DNA of 64,000 bases, from contig WRPI01000001.1 of the NCBI GenBank assembly GCA_009773395.1, positions 372,001-436,000 on the forward strand, given 5' to 3'. Each line of letters opens with the position of its first letter. Position 1 is the first letter of the stretch. Below are positions 33,666 through 42,917 of the stretch, piece by piece. The notes under the pieces were generated by a model that saw nothing but the letters and a program-made list of their open reading frames with translations, had not been told where the DNA came from and did no database searches. A program made the translations under genes and the position numbers. This DNA comes from Hyphomonadaceae bacterium (GTDB taxonomy: Bacteria; Pseudomonadota; Alphaproteobacteria; Caulobacterales; Aquidulcibacteraceae).

Positions 33666-35309
33666 TTGGCTAAATTATTGGATTGGGGAATTATTGGCCT
33701 AAGGCCCTATGTAATAATTATTGCAATAATTCTTGGCCTTTCATTGCCGCCAGCACTTAATATGCAGCCGCTTGATCGTGACGAAGCAAGGTTTATGCAA
33801 GCTACAACTCAAATGTTTGAAAGCGGCGATTTTGTTCGGATTAGTTTTCAAGACGAAGCGCGCAATAAAAAGCCTATTGGCATTCATTGGCTGCAAGCGG
33901 TAGCAGCATCAGGTGACCCTTTAAGCCGCAACCCCTTTCCATTTCGCTTAGTTTCAATTTTTGGCGCTTGCCTTTGTGCGGTGTCAACTTTCTTGATAGG
34001 CGCGAAATTATTTGATCGCAAAATTGGGTTGTTGGCGGGTGCTGCACTTGCATCGAGCCTTTTGCTTTCCACCGAAGCCCATATTGCAAAAACTGATGCG
34101 ACGATGGCTGGGTTTATTGCACTGGCTTTTTATGCCTTAGTGAAATTGCGCACGGGGACGCCAAGATTGAGCGATGCGGTTTTGTTTTGGGCGGCATTTG
34201 GGGTAGCAGTATTGATAAAAGGACCAGTGCCAATAATGGTTATTGGTTTGGCGTTGGTCTTGCTGGCAATTTGGGAAAAGCAAGCACAATGGCTCAAGCT
34301 TTTGCTCGATTGGCGCGGGTTATTGGTGTTTGCAATTATTGTCTTGCCGTGGGCAATTGCAATTGGGGTTGTAACAAAGGGGCAATTTTATTTTGATGCG
34401 ATCGGCCAAGATTTGGGGCAAAAAATCACGGGGCAGCACGAAAACAAATCCATACCACCTGGACTGCATACACTTATTTCGCCAATTATTTTATGGCCCG
34501 CTGCAGCCCTTATACCTGCCGCAATTTGGGCGGGGATAAAGCTACGAATAAAACCCGAAATCAAATTCCTTGTGGCTTGGATTATTCCAACCTGGCTAGT
34601 GTTTGAACTAAGCCCTGCTAAACTTGCGCATTATACTTTGCCCGCACACGCAGCACTGGTTTTATTGGGGACCTATGGAATTTTTGAAGGTGCGTGGAAA
34701 AGTATTTGGGTAAAATGGTGCGGTATTGGCATCGCTACGTTGGGCTCAATCATAATTACCGCACTTCCAATTGCGATTGTATATAAGGACGCGCCAGATT
34801 TATTGCACAGAGCAGTTTTGATAGCGGCTGTGATTGGTGGCTTGGCGCTTCTGGGATTGGCATTGCTGGTTAAAAATAGCCAATTTAGTGTTGCGCCGCT
34901 ATTGGCATCTGCGTTTGGATTTTCATTTTTGGTTATGGCAGGGCTTATACCCGCTACTCCCGCGCTTGATGTTTCGCGTAATGTTTCCAATGCTCTGGCG
35001 GCACAAAACCTCCACCCCCGATTGTCTCAACACGGCCAATTGCCACCGCTAATTGGCGCTGGATACCAAGAACCGAGCCTGATTTTCCTTACTCGGAGCG
35101 ATTCGCACCTCGCGAGTGTGCAAGATGCAGTATCTCACGCGCAATTAGGATCCCCCTTTGCGGTTGAAGAGCGGCAATTCGCCGATTTCGCAAAGGCCGT
35201 AAACGCCGCTGGCTTCAAAGCAACATTGCGTGGCACCCCCGTCGAAGGAATGAATTATTCCAAAGGCAAACGAGTCAAAATCCATATTGGGGTTTTGACC
35301 GCGAAATAG
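33666..35309 (+). CDS. GT83-family (ArnT-like) membrane glycosyltransferase
   Basis: This 547-aa polytopic protein has the first periplasmic-loop motif LDRDEARFMQATTQM, with the Asp characteristic of ArnT/PMT-type GT-C enzymes, followed by about a dozen helices and a C-terminal periplasmic domain. Such enzymes transfer a sugar from a polyprenyl phosphate to an envelope acceptor such as lipid A. The start is TTG at 33666, with a strong GGAGG 6 bases upstream. It is divergent from dapE. Confidence 0.88.
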   Translation: MAKLLDWGIIGLRPYVIIIAIILGLSLPPALNMQPLDRDEARFMQATTQMFESGDFVRISFQDEARNKKPIGIHWLQAVAASGDPLSRNPFPFRLVSIFGACLCAVSTFLIGAKLFDRKIGLLAGAALASSLLLSTEAHIAKTDATMAGFIALAFYALVKLRTGTPRLSDAVLFWAAFGVAVLIKGPVPIMVIGLALVLLAIWEKQAQWLKLLLDWRGLLVFAIIVLPWAIAIGVVTKGQFYFDAIGQDLGQKITGQHENKSIPPGLHTLISPIILWPAAALIPAAIWAGIKLRIKPEIKFLVAWIIPTWLVFELSPAKLAHYTLPAHAALVLLGTYGIFEGAWKSIWVKWCGIGIATLGSIIITALPIAIVYKDAPDLLHRAVLIAAVIGGLALLGLALLVKNSQFSVAPLLASAFGFSFLVMAGLIPATPALDVSRNVSNALAAQNLHPRLSQHGQLPPLIGAGYQEPSLIFLTRSDSHLASVQDAVSHAQLGSPFAVEERQFADFAKAVNAAGFKATLRGTPVEGMNYSKGKRVKIHIGVLTAK

Positions 35310-35316
35310 AGTTGTT

Positions 35317-37251
35317 TCACCGCAAATCTGGCGGCGTGCCTTCGGCCACCAGCACCAAAAGCGCTTCATCAAGCGTCAATATTGTCTGTTCTTGCGAACC
35401 AAGGCGGCGCAGGGCTACTTTTTGCTCCGTTGCTTCACGGGCGCCGACTACCGCAATTACTGGAATTTTGCCAAGTGAATGTTCGCGCACTTTATAATTG
35501 ATTTTCTCGTTACGAGTATCAATTTCGGCGCGAATTCCCACCGCTTTTAGTTTTGCCACAACCTCGCTGGCATAGGCTTCGCTTTCGGAAGTGATGTTTG
35601 CGACCACGACTTGCACTGGCGCCAACCAAAGTGGAAAATGGCCAGCATAATTCTCAATCATAATACCAAGGAAACGCTCAAAAGTGCCTAAAATAGCGCG
35701 GTGAAGCATTACTGGAACTTGTTTTGAGCCATCTTCGGCGGTGTAATGTGCGCCGAGCCTATCGGGTGTTGATGGGTCCAGTTGCAAGGTGCCGCATTGC
35801 CATGTCCGGCCAATAGCGTCTTTGACGTGAAATTCCAATTTCGGGCCATAAAAAGCGCCTTCACCGGGCAAAAGTTCAACTTCGACGCCAGTAGCTTCGG
35901 CTGCGGCTTTGAGGGTTTTTTCAGTATAATCCCAAGTTTCATCTGAACCTAAACGAATTTCTGGGCGCAATGCGAGTTTAATTGAATGAAGTTCAACGTC
36001 CAAATCAGCATAAACTTGAGCCAAAGTTTCACAAAACGCTTTGGTTTCGTCAAAAATTTGATCATCGCGGCAGAAAATATGGCCATCGTCTTGGGTGAAA
36101 TTGCGCACCCGCATAATGCCATGCAAACTTCCAGATGGTTCAAAGCGGTGGCAACAACCCATTTCCGCCATACGCAGCGGTAAGTCGCGATAGGATTTTT
36201 GCCCTTGATTGAAAATTTGCACATGGCCTGGGCAATTCATCGGTTTTACCGCCAAATGCTCGCCTTCTTCGGTTTCGCAAGTGAACATGGCATGGCCAAA
36301 TTTTTCCCAATGCCCTGAGGCTTCCCACAGGCTTCTATCGAGGATTTGCGGAGTTTTCACTTCGCCATAACCTGATTTTTCAACCATGCGGCGGATGTAA
36401 TTTTCCAAAATTCGATAAAGCACCCAGCCTTTAGGGTGCCAAAAGACCATTCCCTTGCCTTCTTCTTGCATGTGGAAAAGGTCAAGTTGCCGCCCCAATT
36501 TGCGGTGGTCGCGCCTTTCTGCTTCTTCAAGGCGCAGCAAATATTCTTGTAAGCCTTTTTCATCGGCCCATGCGGTGCCGTAAATACGTTGCAGTTGCGC
36601 GTTTTTCGCATCGCCGCGCCAATAAGCGCCCGCCAATTTCATTAGCTTGAAAGCTTTGCCCAAACGCCCAGTTGAAGGCATATGCGGGCCGCGGCAAAGA
36701 TCTTTCCAAACATCGCCTTGTTTATAGATTGTAAGCGTTTCGCCTTCGGGAATTATTTCTTCAATAATGCTGGCTTTGTATTTTTCACCAATTTCATTAA
36801 AATGCTTGATTGCGACATCACGCGTCCATTCTTCGCGGGTAATTGGTAAATCGCGATCGACAATTTCTTTCATCCGTTTTTCGATTTTTTCGAAATCATC
36901 GGTCGAAAATTTTTCTGTCCGTGCAAAGTCGTAAAAGAAACCATCTTCAATATTTGGGCCAATGGTAATTTGGGTATCTGGATATAATTCTTGAATTGCT
37001 TGCGCCATCACATGCGCAGTATCATGGCGAATAATTTCAAGGCCATCGGGGCTATCGCGGTTTATCAGTTCAAAATTTTGCGGCTCTGTGGCGCCTTCAA
37101 TTGGGCGGGTTAAATCCCACAATTGGCCGGCAATTTTTGCGGCCACGACCCTTTTTGCCAATGAAGGGGAAATAGCGGCAGCAATTTCTAAAGGTGTGAT
37201 CTTGTCAGCATATTGGCGCAGTGCGCCATCGGGAAATTTCAGTTCTAACAT
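35317..37251 (-). CDS. thrS: Threonine--tRNA ligase
   Basis: This full-length 644-aa class II synthetase has an N-terminal TGS domain (residues 1-62) and an editing domain with [16 protein letters not shown]. Catalytic core motifs are [32 protein letters not shown] and DDGHIFC, followed by an anticodon-binding domain. It starts immediately after the yidD stop, so the two are cotranscribed. No T-box leader is seen. Confidence 0.97.
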   Translation of the reverse strand: MLELKFPDGALRQYADKITPLEIAAAISPSLAKRVVAAKIAGQLWDLTRPIEGATEPQNFELINRDSPDGLEIIRHDTAHVMAQAIQELYPDTQITIGPNIEDGFFYDFARTEKFSTDDFEKIEKRMKEIVDRDLPITREEWTRDVAIKHFNEIGEKYKASIIEEIIPEGETLTIYKQGDVWKDLCRGPHMPSTGRLGKAFKLMKLAGAYWRGDAKNAQLQRIYGTAWADEKGLQEYLLRLEEAERRDHRKLGRQLDLFHMQEEGKGMVFWHPKGWVLYRILENYIRRMVEKSGYGEVKTPQILDRSLWEASGHWEKFGHAMFTCETEEGEHLAVKPMNCPGHVQIFNQGQKSYRDLPLRMAEMGCCHRFEPSGSLHGIMRVRNFTQDDGHIFCRDDQIFDETKAFCETLAQVYADLDVELHSIKLALRPEIRLGSDETWDYTEKTLKAAAEATGVEVELLPGEGAFYGPKLEFHVKDAIGRTWQCGTLQLDPSTPDRLGAHYTAEDGSKQVPVMLHRAILGTFERFLGIMIENYAGHFPLWLAPVQVVVANITSESEAYASEVVAKLKAVGIRAEIDTRNEKINYKVREHSLGKIPVIAVVGAREATEQKVALRRLGSQEQTILTLDEALLVLVAEGTPPDLR

Positions 37252-37252
37252 T

Positions 37253-37603
37253 TTAATCTTCTTTTATTATCGGCGAACGGGTTCTTTTGTCCCAATCGCC
37301 ATATTTCCAAGGTTCATACCATCTTGCTTGCGGCGCGTCCAAAGGTGCAGGATCATAGCCAGAACCGCCCACAGGATTGCAACGGCAGACCCTGGCAAAG
37401 CCCATCCAAGATCCGCACCAAGCACCATGCAATTTCACACAATCCGCAGCATAATCTGAGCAAGTCGGCAAATAGCGACACTGCCCACCAATCAATGGTG
37501 AAAGTGTGATTTTATATAGTTTTTGCGCCAGCAATAAAGCGTGCGCGGGCAATGAAATTTTGCGCGGCAGTTCGGTATTTGCGGTTGGAATGACTTCACA
37601 CAT
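37253..37603 (-). CDS. yidD: Membrane protein insertion efficiency factor YidD
   Basis: This 116-aa protein carries the full YidD signature: [39 protein letters not shown] and GGSGYDP. It is thought to assist YidC-dependent insertion at the inner membrane. The N- and C-terminal tails are longer than in the shortest homologs. First gene of a yidD-thrS unit. Confidence 0.92.
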   Translation of the reverse strand: MCEVIPTANTELPRKISLPAHALLLAQKLYKITLSPLIGGQCRYLPTCSDYAADCVKLHGAWCGSWMGFARVCRCNPVGGSGYDPAPLDAPQARWYEPWKYGDWDKRTRSPIIKED

Positions 37604-37637
37604 TAGGGCAAGACCAGTGGTTATCTTAAAGTTCTAA

Positions 37638-37670
37638 GCGGGCATAAAGTCGCCGTTACGGCGCGCCCGC
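37638..37670. other. Nested inverted repeat in a 329-bp gap
   Basis: GCGGGC...GCCCGC encloses CGCC-GTTA-CGGCG. A second small hairpin, GAAGG-ATAAGA-CCTTC, follows immediately. The gap lies between divergent yidD and the diguanylate cyclase, so it cannot be a normal terminator for either gene. It may be an operator or a repeat remnant. The rest of the gap shows nothing recognisable. Confidence 0.4.
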
Positions 37671-37932
37671 GAAGGATAAGACCTTCTTTCGCCGCCGGCA
37701 TCAATTAGTGGTTGTGTTAAATTCAAAAACCATATTGCTCAGCTTTAATCCATATGTTTTGGATAGAAATAGGCTCTTACTAAACCCGTGCTCAAAATGC
37801 ACGTCATTTATCTAGCACAACTGAATTTATTTGGTTTTAGGGATTGGCGCGTCTCCAAACCATCTAACTTGGTAAACCAATCCTTAACAAAATCGACATA
37901 ATAAAGTCGTAATAGGTAATCTAGGAGCCTTT

Positions 37933-38697
37933 ATGCCTGCTTATGATATTTCTTCGTCACCGTTGATTTCAAAAAGCCTTGCGGCTGCGCGCAATAAGCC
38001 GCTTAAAGCCCCACCACCGAAACTTGTTGAAGTTTCTACGCTGCCGCCAATAACCGCGCCCCAACAATTTGAGGACAAATTAAGCATTCATGGCGTTCCT
38101 GAAGCGCAAATGACGCCCGAAGTGCGCGAGGCCCTCTCGAGCCTGATGAATGAAGTTAAAATCCTAAGAACCGAGCGCGTCAAATTAATGGATGCTTTGC
38201 GAAAATCGGAAAGCCTTGCCGACACTGACCCATTGGCCGAAACCTATAATCGCCGCGCCTTCATGCGCGAAATGGCCCGCATTATGAGTTTTGCTGAACG
38301 ATATGACATTCCTTCAAGCTTGTTATTTTTTGATCTTGATGGTTTCAAAGCGATAAATGACACTCATGGTCATCAAGCTGGCGATTTGGTGATAAAAGCA
38401 GTAGCTAAAACCCTGTCCGAACATGTTCGCGAATCAGATCTAGTCGGGCGTGTCGGGGGTGATGAATTTGCAGTTCTTCTGGCCAAGGCCAATGATGAAG
38501 AAGCCAATTTCAAGGGCCAACAATTATCAGATGCCATCAATAATTTGAGCATCCCATTTGAAAATTCCTCTGTCTCAATCAAGGCAACCTTCGGCGTTCA
38601 TGCATTTGTGACAGGCGATACTGCCGAAATCGCAATGGCAAAAGCTGATGAGGCGATGTATTACAAGAAATTATCGTCAAAAATCGCTTCTTTGTGA
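37933..38697 (+). CDS. Diguanylate cyclase (GGDEF)
   Basis: This 254-aa protein has a low-complexity N-terminus, a short helical linker (residues 60-95), and a complete GGDEF domain with FFDLDGFKAINDTHGHQAGD and RVGGDEFAVLL. An RESD I-site sits five residues before GGDEF, so product inhibition by c-di-GMP is expected. No transmembrane or PAS domain. AGGAG precedes the ATG. Confidence 0.92.
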   Translation: MPAYDISSSPLISKSLAAARNKPLKAPPPKLVEVSTLPPITAPQQFEDKLSIHGVPEAQMTPEVREALSSLMNEVKILRTERVKLMDALRKSESLADTDPLAETYNRRAFMREMARIMSFAERYDIPSSLLFFDLDGFKAINDTHGHQAGDLVIKAVAKTLSEHVRESDLVGRVGGDEFAVLLAKANDEEANFKGQQLSDAINNLSIPFENSSVSIKATFGVHAFVTGDTAEIAMAKADEAMYYKKLSSKIASL

Positions 38698-38800
38698 AGA
38701 AAAATAGTTATCTTGCGCTTAGGTGCATCGGGCTTTCAAGCTCAAATACTTAAAGAATAAAAAGAGCGGCAAATTCGCTTCATCTTGAACTTCCAACGCT

Positions 38801-39019
38801 CTAACCCTTATCTGGACTATGTCGCAATTTATTATCTACGCGATACAGCAAGTGATCAAGCATCGCCTTTTCAGCGCGCGGGGCGGCTTCAATTGCGCGG
38901 CCCAGCCTTGCCCAATGTTCAATTTGACCAGCAATCGAGCGAGTTTGTAAATCACACGCATTGCGCGCTGATTCAATAATTTCCTTGGATAAGCGAACTG
39001 CAGTTATTGTCTCGGCCAT
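38801..39019 (-). CDS. ParD-like ribbon-helix-helix protein (orphan antitoxin-like)
   Basis: This 72-aa protein has an RHH strand-helix pattern (AVRLSKEIIESARNACDLQ) and the family segment RSIAGQIEHWARLGRAIE of ParD-like proteins. No ParE-like toxin gene is adjacent on either side. It may be a stand-alone DNA-binding regulator or the remnant of a toxin-antitoxin pair. Confidence 0.75.
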   Translation of the reverse strand: MAETITAVRLSKEIIESARNACDLQTRSIAGQIEHWARLGRAIEAAPRAEKAMLDHLLYRVDNKLRHSPDKG

Positions 39020-39133
39020 TTGAAATCTCGCCTCATGCTCGAAAGTGGTTACTCAATAGTAGCCATATTTTATTTTGTTGCAAACTGCCACAACAATTTG
39101 GTTAATTTTTTGTGACAATTCGACAAAAACACG

Positions 39134-39667
39134 CTAAAAAAGCGAAAATTCGGCCAAAATTTCGTATTCGCTGGGCCCATTCCCCAATTTGCTACTGTAT
39201 AGGCGAAAACAATCAGCGCGCCATATTGGGCTTTTGAATTGTGCGTGTTGGGATTTGAAGCGTTCAACTTCGGCCAAATCCGCGCCCTTCAGATAGGCAA
39301 GAGTTAAGTGCGGAGCAAAACCTCGGACTTCTGGCTCGAGCCCTAAATTGCGACAAACGGCTTCGCATTTTTCATTTAATTCAAACAAGTTCGAGTTTTG
39401 AGCAATTTTCAAATGCAATGAATGGGGCTTTTCGCTACCGAAAAAATCGGCTCCCGCCAATGATAAATCGAACGAATTTTGCGCTTCTTGCGCCAATTGC
39501 CTTGCTAAATCTCCGGCAAGGATCTCGGATGCTTTGCCAATGAAGCGCAATGTTATGTGTAAATTTTCGCGTGGGCTGAACTTTGCGCCAACTAATCCAG
39601 ATTGAAGCGGTGCAACCTGCGCGGCGATTTCATCGGGTATCGGTAAAGCAATAAAAAGCCGAGACAT
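39134..39667 (-). CDS. thpR: RNA 2',3'-cyclic phosphodiesterase (2'-5' RNA ligase family)
   Basis: This 177-aa protein of the 2H phosphoesterase family has both catalytic motifs, HITLRF near residue 38 and HLTLAY near residue 125. It hydrolyses 2',3'-cyclic phosphates on RNA ends. Its ATG directly abuts the stop of the upstream aldo/keto reductase. Confidence 0.9.
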   Translation of the reverse strand: MSRLFIALPIPDEIAAQVAPLQSGLVGAKFSPRENLHITLRFIGKASEILAGDLARQLAQEAQNSFDLSLAGADFFGSEKPHSLHLKIAQNSNLFELNEKCEAVCRNLGLEPEVRGFAPHLTLAYLKGADLAEVERFKSQHAQFKSPIWRADCFRLYSSKLGNGPSEYEILAEFSLF

Positions 39668-40708
39668 TTAAGGACAAGGATTTGGGCAGGATTTATGAAT
39701 GGAATTAACTTTATGTTCGATTTCCTTGTTCCATTCGACATCAAACGCGCCAATATCTTCACGCAATTGCTCCATTTTGGTGGCACCAATAATGACTGAT
39801 GTCATGAATGGTCGCGTCGCACAAAACTGTAGTGCCAATTGTGATGGCGTTAAATCAATTTCTTTCGCCAATTCTAAATATTTGTCGATTGTTGCTTCGG
39901 CGCTTGGGGTTTCATAGCGTTGTCCGCGATTAAACAAAGTTGTGCGCGCGCCTTCAGGTCTTGCGCCATTTTGGTATTTCCCGGTTAAATATCCTTGCGC
40001 AAGTGGGGAATACGCCAACAGCCCCACATCTTCCCTTTGCGCAATTTCAGACAATCCAGTTTCAAAATTGCGGTTCAGCAGATGATACGCATTTTGGATT
40101 GAAGCAATTCGTGGCAGACCATTTTTTTCGGCTTCAATTAGGAATTGCATAGTGCCCCATGAAGTTTCATTGGAAACACCAATATGGCAAATATTGCCTT
40201 TTTTAACGTGCTTATCAAGGGCTGCCAATGTGACTTCAAACGCGATATAATCATTGTCAAACGTCGCATTGCCGCTACTTCCAAACATATCAACTCGCCT
40301 ATCTGGCCAATGAATTTGATAAAGATCTATGTAATTTGTTTGCAAGCGGCGCAGGGATTTTTCAATGGCTTCATCAATTTGCGCCTCATTTACCCGAGTT
40401 TCACCACCTGCTTCGCGGCACCATGACATTGGTGAACGGCCAGCAATTTTAGTGGCAAGAACAATTTTGTCTCGGTTTTGCCGCGCCTTAAACCAATTGC
40501 CGATTATGGTTTCGGTTTGGCCATAGGTTTCTGGGGTTGGCGGAATCGCATACATTTCGGCGGTGTCGAAGAAATTGACGCCTGCAGCAATTGCATAGTC
40601 CATTTGTTCAAAACCCTCATCTTGAGTGTTTTGTTTGCCGAAAGTCATTGTTCCGAGGCAACAAAGCGAAACTTCTAGCCCGGTGCGCCCAAGTTGTTTT
40701 TTAAGCAT
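39668..40708 (-). CDS. Aldo/keto reductase, Tas-like
   Basis: This 346-aa NADP(H) oxidoreductase has a TIM-barrel fold. The catalytic tetrad is visible: D and Y in FFDTAEMY, K in VLATKIAG, and H in LYQIHWPD. The N-terminus LGRTGLEVSLCCLGTMTFG and the segment AYSPLAQGYLTGKY place it with the Tas/YajO group. Substrate unknown. Confidence 0.92.
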   Translation of the reverse strand: MLKKQLGRTGLEVSLCCLGTMTFGKQNTQDEGFEQMDYAIAAGVNFFDTAEMYAIPPTPETYGQTETIIGNWFKARQNRDKIVLATKIAGRSPMSWCREAGGETRVNEAQIDEAIEKSLRRLQTNYIDLYQIHWPDRRVDMFGSSGNATFDNDYIAFEVTLAALDKHVKKGNICHIGVSNETSWGTMQFLIEAEKNGLPRIASIQNAYHLLNRNFETGLSEIAQREDVGLLAYSPLAQGYLTGKYQNGARPEGARTTLFNRGQRYETPSAEATIDKYLELAKEIDLTPSQLALQFCATRPFMTSVIIGATKMEQLREDIGAFDVEWNKEIEHKVNSIHKSCPNPCP

Positions 40709-40822
40709 TTATTTTGTCCTACAACGGCAAACCCGTCAGCTTCATCGCATCTTGCAAATCATTTGCATTTTTGAACAAATGGGTGACAAAGCCAAGCCCT
40801 TTCGCTGCATCTATATTTGCTG

Positions 40823-40854
40823 AAATAAAAAACCCGCCAAAATCTTGGCGGGTT
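40823..40854 (-). terminator. Rho-independent terminator of rpmJ
   Basis: Minus strand: AACCCGCCAAGATTTTGGCGGGTT followed by TTTTATTT. Confidence 0.9.
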
Positions 40855-40881
40855 TGTTTAATACGAATTTTTGTATCAAAA

Positions 40882-41016
40882 TTAGTGGCAAGCGCCTTGC
40901 TTAGCTTTGAAGCGAGGATCCACTTTATTGATGACATAAACAACACCTTTGCGGCGCACAACTTGGCATGCGGCATGGCGATTTTTCAATGATTTAAGCG
41001 AAGATTTGACTTTCAT
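40882..41016 (-). CDS. rpmJ: 50S ribosomal protein bL36 (zinc-free type)
   Basis: This 44-aa protein [18 protein letters not shown]... ends RFKAKQG followed by ACH. It matches the longer bL36 without the four-ligand zinc motif (only two Cys). AGGA lies just before the ATG. The ORF track merges it into a 114-aa frame, but the upstream 70 residues have no ribosomal homology. A strong terminator follows. Confidence 0.93.
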   Translation of the reverse strand: MKVKSSLKSLKNRHAACQVVRRKGVVYVINKVDPRFKAKQGACH

Positions 41017-41116
41017 AACATATTTCCTGATCTGGCGGCCAAATATTGGCGAAACTGATGGGCGCGAATAGCCTTTGCGCAGCAATGAGTCAATTACTTC
41101 ATCTGTGATTGGCCCA

Positions 41117-41425
41117 TTATTCGTTGCCTGTTGCGGCGGCTTCGGTGCTTGGTTCATTTTTGGCGCGCTTTGGGCAGAAAAACACAAAGGCCGCAGCGCC
41201 ATAACAAGTGGTTTTGCCGATGCCATATTTTATGTCAAATTTGGAAAATAATACATAATTGGTGCGGTGCATTGGCAAACGCGAGGCAAGTTCCAATTTC
41301 AAGCTTTTTTGATCCCGCATAACTGATTTGAAATGATCTCGGCTGGGGTTGGTTGCTGCAAGCCCAATGCCCAATAGAATAATAATTAAAATTGGGCCAA
41401 TGCCAGATTTTGTTTTCTTTTTCAT
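41117..41425 (-). CDS. Small membrane protein, probably DUF4359
   Basis: This 102-aa protein has one N-terminal hydrophobic helix, then [20 protein letters not shown] and a second hydrophobic stretch, as in the DUF4359 pattern (NPS near the membrane, Y-x-x-FS). Function unknown. It lies upstream of rpmJ on the same strand. Confidence 0.6.
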   Translation of the reverse strand: MKKKTKSGIGPILIIILLGIGLAATNPSRDHFKSVMRDQKSLKLELASRLPMHRTNYVLFSKFDIKYGIGKTTCYGAAAFVFFCPKRAKNEPSTEAAATGNE

Positions 41426-41574
41426 GCAACACCTTTAATTTAAGACTTGATATAGGGCAATGATGGCAAGTTCATGGCAACCCAAATGGCTCATAGCAAA
41501 ACTTCAGTGCTGTGACGATATGCCAAATGGCTTTTCAATAATCGAGCGCATATTTTGAATCGTTGGAGGCCAAA

Positions 41575-42030
41575 ATGAAAAAGCTGAAGAAAAATTGTCG
41601 AGTTCTGATTGCCGATGGCGCGAAAGCCTTGATTTTTGAAAATACAGGCGATGCGAGCCAGCCGCATTTGGAGCTATTGCAGTCTTTTGATTCTCCAAAT
41701 CCACCAAGTCGAGAATTAGGGGAAGCGCGTGGCGGGCGGGTTTACTCCTCGGCTGGCACCAACAGGTCCGCGATGGAAGTTACCGATTTTCACGAAATGG
41801 CCGAGGAAGCATTTATCCGCGAATTGGCGCAAATGCTTGAAGCCGAACGCGCAAAAGGTGCATTTACGTCACTGATTATTGCAGCACCGCCCAAGGCGCT
41901 TTCACATTGGCGCGCGCATCAAACCGATAAACTCGAAGCAATAACGATTGCCCAAATCGCCAAAGATTATACGAAAAATCCCAGCAGTGAATTGGTAGCC
42001 CTGCTTGTAAAAGAGCTGGAGCGCGAATAG
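41575..42030 (+). CDS. Host attachment protein family (AtsE-like)
   Basis: This 151-aa cytoplasmic protein has the PF10116 pattern: LIADGAKALIFENTG, a central RSAMEVTDFHEMAEEAFIRE and the C-terminal half LIIAAPPKALSHWR. The family was named for plant attachment in Agrobacterium, but it is widespread and its biochemical role is not established. It looks like a small eRF1-like nucleotide or RNA-binding fold. GGAGG precedes the ATG at 41575. It lies 30 bases upstream of bdhA. Confidence 0.82.
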   Translation: MKKLKKNCRVLIADGAKALIFENTGDASQPHLELLQSFDSPNPPSRELGEARGGRVYSSAGTNRSAMEVTDFHEMAEEAFIRELAQMLEAERAKGAFTSLIIAAPPKALSHWRAHQTDKLEAITIAQIAKDYTKNPSSELVALLVKELERE

Positions 42031-42060
42031 AAAGCCATATTTGACAAATATGGGAAGAAC

Positions 42061-42837
42061 ATGAGCGCAACAATTTTAATAACTGGTTCTACATCGGGCA
42101 TAGGCTTGGGGATAGCAAAAGCATTTGCCGCTAAAAACTATAATTTAGTCATAAATGGACTTGGTAGCGATGAGCAAATTTCAAATGTCTTGAAAGAACT
42201 AAGCAGCCTAACTTCCGCTCAAGTGGTTTATGAAGCCGCCGATATGCTTAAACCCCAACAAATTCGTGAAATGATTGCACGGGTGGAGGCACGCTTTGGC
42301 AAAATTGACGTCTTGGTCAATAATGCGGGCATACAATATGTGGCAAAAATAGAAGAATTTCCTATCGAAAAATGGGATGCTATTATAGCTATAAATCTAT
42401 CCAGCGCGTTTCACACAATAGCCGCAGCAATTGGGAAAATGGCTGAAAATAAATTTGGGCGTATTATCAATATTGCCTCGGCGCATGGTTTGGTAGCGTC
42501 GCCTTTCAAAAGCGCCTATGTTGCGGCAAAACATGGGGTTGTGGGTTTAACCAAAACCGTGGCATTGGAACATGCAAGAGACGGCGTAACTTGCAACGCC
42601 ATATGCCCCGGCTATGTGTTAACGGGCTTGGTGCAAGCGCAAATTCCTGACCAAGCCAAATCACGCGGCATAAGCGAAGAAGAAGTAATTAATGATGTTT
42701 TGCTTGCAGCACAACCGACCAAGCAATTTGTAACCGTCGAACAATTGGGCGCATTTGCGGTGTTTTTGGCGTCAGGTGATGCAGCCCAGATTAATGGTGC
42801 CATACTTTCGATGGACGGCGGATGGACGGCGCAATAA
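42061..42837 (+). CDS. bdhA: 3-hydroxybutyrate dehydrogenase
   Basis: This 258-aa short-chain dehydrogenase interconverts D-3-hydroxybutyrate and acetoacetate with NAD. It shows TGSTSGIGLGIA, NNAGIQ, the catalytic Ser in NIASAHGLVAS, YVAAKHG (YxxxK), and the substrate loop CPGYVLTGLVQAQI, typical of BdhA. With the HB-CoA dehydrogenase at 11 kb it suggests turnover of C4 storage compounds. Confidence 0.92.
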   Translation: MSATILITGSTSGIGLGIAKAFAAKNYNLVINGLGSDEQISNVLKELSSLTSAQVVYEAADMLKPQQIREMIARVEARFGKIDVLVNNAGIQYVAKIEEFPIEKWDAIIAINLSSAFHTIAAAIGKMAENKFGRIINIASAHGLVASPFKSAYVAAKHGVVGLTKTVALEHARDGVTCNAICPGYVLTGLVQAQIPDQAKSRGISEEEVINDVLLAAQPTKQFVTVEQLGAFAVFLASGDAAQINGAILSMDGGWTAQ

Positions 42838-42917
42838 GTTTTCGCCATGGAATCAACACAAATTAATTCTTAAGATTAAGGTTGGACTATGGCGCTTTAG
42901 TGATTCGGAGACTCGCC

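Noticed and set aside
40719-40976. 85-aa ORF on the minus strand near rpmJ
   Set aside because: It overlaps rpmJ in another frame and reads through the rpmJ terminator.
41017-41226. 70-residue N-terminal extension of bL36 in the ORF track
   Set aside because: No ribosomal protein has such an extension; a ribosome-binding site sits before the internal ATG at 41016, and the region overlaps the upstream gene.
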